This document shows, piece after piece, positions 19,837 to 20,823 of a DNA stretch of 20,823 nt (positions are counted from its first letter, which is position 1; every line of letters starts with the position of its first letter). The notes below the pieces were generated by a model, which ran no database searches, was not told the origin of the DNA, and was given only the letters and a program-made list of their open reading frames with translations. The translations under genes and the position numbers were made by a program. The stretch covers positions 1 to 20,823 of IMG/VR virus record IMGVR_UViG_3300032294_000618; one strand, 5' to 3'. This DNA comes from a virus.

Positions 19837-20554
19837 TATAGAATCATCTCCAAATACGGCGCATGTTTGGGGATTATGGCAGCAGAATGTCAGCATCAAT
19901 CAATTAATGGAGTCTTCCTATGTCTTGTGCTATGCAGCTAAATGGCTAGGCGAGAAAGAAGTCAAGTTCGATTCTGTTCATCAATCAAGACCTAAAACAA
20001 TGCTGAAAGGAATTCATGGGCTTCTCAACGACGCAGACGCTGTTGTTCACTATAATGGTACTAAGTTCGATATTCCTACTCTTAACAAGGAATTCTTACT
20101 ACATAATTTTAATCCACCATCGCCTTATAAACAGATTGACCTATTGCGTGTTGTTCGCAGCAACTTTAGGTTTCCTAGTAATAAGCTGGACTATGTAGCA
20201 CAGCGATTAAATCTCGGTAAGAAACACGAACACGAAGGGCATGAGCTTTGGGTTAAATGTATGAACGGAGATAAAGATGCATGGAAGCGGATGGAGAAGT
20301 ATAATGTTCAGGATGTGGTTTTACTTGAGAGTCTTTATGGCACTCTGCTTCCTTGGATTAAGTCTCATCCTAATCATAATCTCTTTTCTGATGACCATGT
20401 TTGCCCTAATTGTAGCTCATCTAGCCTACAAAGGCGGGGGACTGCAATCTCGGCTACCGGAACCTACCAGCGTTATCAGTGCCGTAGTTGTGGAACTTGG
20501 TCACAGTCTACAAAATCTATCAAATCGTCTGTCGAGGTGAAGCAATGCAATTAA
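19817..20554 (+). CDS. DEDD-type 3'-5' exonuclease with C-terminal zinc ribbon, 245 residues
   Basis: The RNase H-like fold has LLDIESSP (D7, E9), the HYNGTKFD motif with D85, and YNVQDVVLLE with Y162 and D166, making a DEDDy-type exonuclease. Residues 196-225 add a zinc ribbon (C196-x2-C199, C222-x2-C225) likely to bind nucleic acid. The DNA polymerase already has its own exonuclease, so this one may act in repair, recombination or host DNA breakdown. The ATG at 19817 has a weak Shine-Dalgarno sequence, perhaps because the upstream HNH gene displaced the original. It overlaps the next gene by 10 bp. Confidence 0.85.
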   Translation: MKILLLDIESSPNTAHVWGLWQQNVSINQLMESSYVLCYAAKWLGEKEVKFDSVHQSRPKTMLKGIHGLLNDADAVVHYNGTKFDIPTLNKEFLLHNFNPPSPYKQIDLLRVVRSNFRFPSNKLDYVAQRLNLGKKHEHEGHELWVKCMNGDKDAWKRMEKYNVQDVVLLESLYGTLLPWIKSHPNHNLFSDDHVCPNCSSSSLQRRGTAISATGTYQRYQCRSCGTWSQSTKSIKSSVEVKQCN

Positions 20555-20811
20555 AAGACTATATAGACCGCATAAACGAGTCCGTAAGCCCTGATCGTAA
20601 GCAAGTTGGGGGCAGCCACTACCAAGTCGCTGAAATCCAGCCTTGGGACATTTTCATGGCTTACAAGCTAGATCCTTGGACAGCTAATGTGATTAAGTAC
20701 TCACTTCGCTTTCCGTATAAGAATGGTGTGCAAGACCTTGAAAAGGCTAAGCACTACATAGAATTTCTTATTGCGAACTACGAAACTATTGACAAAACCT
20801 ATTATTCATGA
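20545..20811 (+). CDS. DUF3310 family protein, 88 residues
   Basis: The protein shows the family signature: GGSHYQVAEIQPWDIFMAY, then NVIKYSLRFPYKNG and DLEKAKHYIEFLI. DUF3310 proteins are common in phages, often in replication or nucleotide-metabolism regions; their biochemical role is unclear to me. GAGGTG lies upstream of the ATG at 20545, within the end of the exonuclease gene. A longer in-frame start at 20488 would overlap that gene heavily and is not needed. Confidence 0.88.
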   Translation: MQLKDYIDRINESVSPDRKQVGGSHYQVAEIQPWDIFMAYKLDPWTANVIKYSLRFPYKNGVQDLEKAKHYIEFLIANYETIDKTYYS

Positions 20812-20812
20812 T

Positions 20813-20823
20813 ACACTTAAACA
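20813..20823 (+). repeat. Partial match to the 24-bp leader repeat at the window edge
   Basis: The last 11 bases, ACACTTAAACA, match an internal stretch of the repeat at 8058-8081. They follow directly after the DUF3310 stop, just where a leader for another gene would lie. The window ends before the match can be extended. Confidence 0.35.

Overview
The window is a piece of a tailed double-stranded DNA bacteriophage genome: large terminase, portal, tail fibres, a T7-type primase-helicase, a family A DNA polymerase, phage nucleases and two HNH endonucleases. The genes are tightly packed, most start codons carry Shine-Dalgarno sequences, and many genes join by ATGA overlaps. The DNA is AT-rich (about 40% GC in sampled coding rows). 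Several small proteins resemble families I remember from phages of Gram-negative bacteria, including betaproteobacteria. The host assignment is inference only. I see no integrase, lysogeny repressor, RNA polymerase, capsid, holin or endolysin.

Layout. Positions 1-7029 lie on the minus strand and form the packaging and structural operon, read leftward: a small-terminase candidate (TTG start), the large terminase (GTG start), an 81-residue acidic protein, the portal, a collagen-repeat fibre protein, a 54-residue tail-associated protein, and a large glycine-rich fibre or adhesin running off the left edge. Positions 7030-7824 are a divergent control region of about 0.8 kb with no convincing gene. 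It holds a near-consensus leftward sigma70 promoter overlapped by an inverted repeat, a 60% GC island able to form nested stems, two copies of the 18-bp palindrome TGTTGT-N6-ACAACA, and several hairpins.

Positions 7825-11730 on the plus strand carry the early region: about 20 small genes of roughly 20-150 residues, including tiny single-span membrane peptides, an exported cysteine-rich peptide and a zinc-ribbon protein. Positions 11739-20811 on the plus strand carry replication and recombination: primase-helicase, small accessory genes, an FkbM-type methyltransferase, DNA polymerase, an SSB-like protein, a 5'-3' exonuclease, a PD-(D/E)XK nuclease, an endonuclease VII-like HNH gene, a DEDD exonuclease with a zinc ribbon, and a DUF3310 protein.

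Together these genes make a T7-like replisome (helicase-primase, polymerase, ssDNA-binding protein, flap exonuclease, resolvase-type nucleases). The most striking signal is an HNH gene at 17960-18403 inserted at the junction between the 5'-3' exonuclease and its neighbour. A 38-bp imperfect direct repeat flanks it and preserves both the exonuclease C-terminus and the neighbour's start site. A second HNH gene sits at another stop/start junction 1 kb downstream. Other notable points are the control-region operators and hairpin repeats, a 24-bp repeated leader made of tandem AAACACTT units, and two gene pairs with overlaps of about 150-180 bp.
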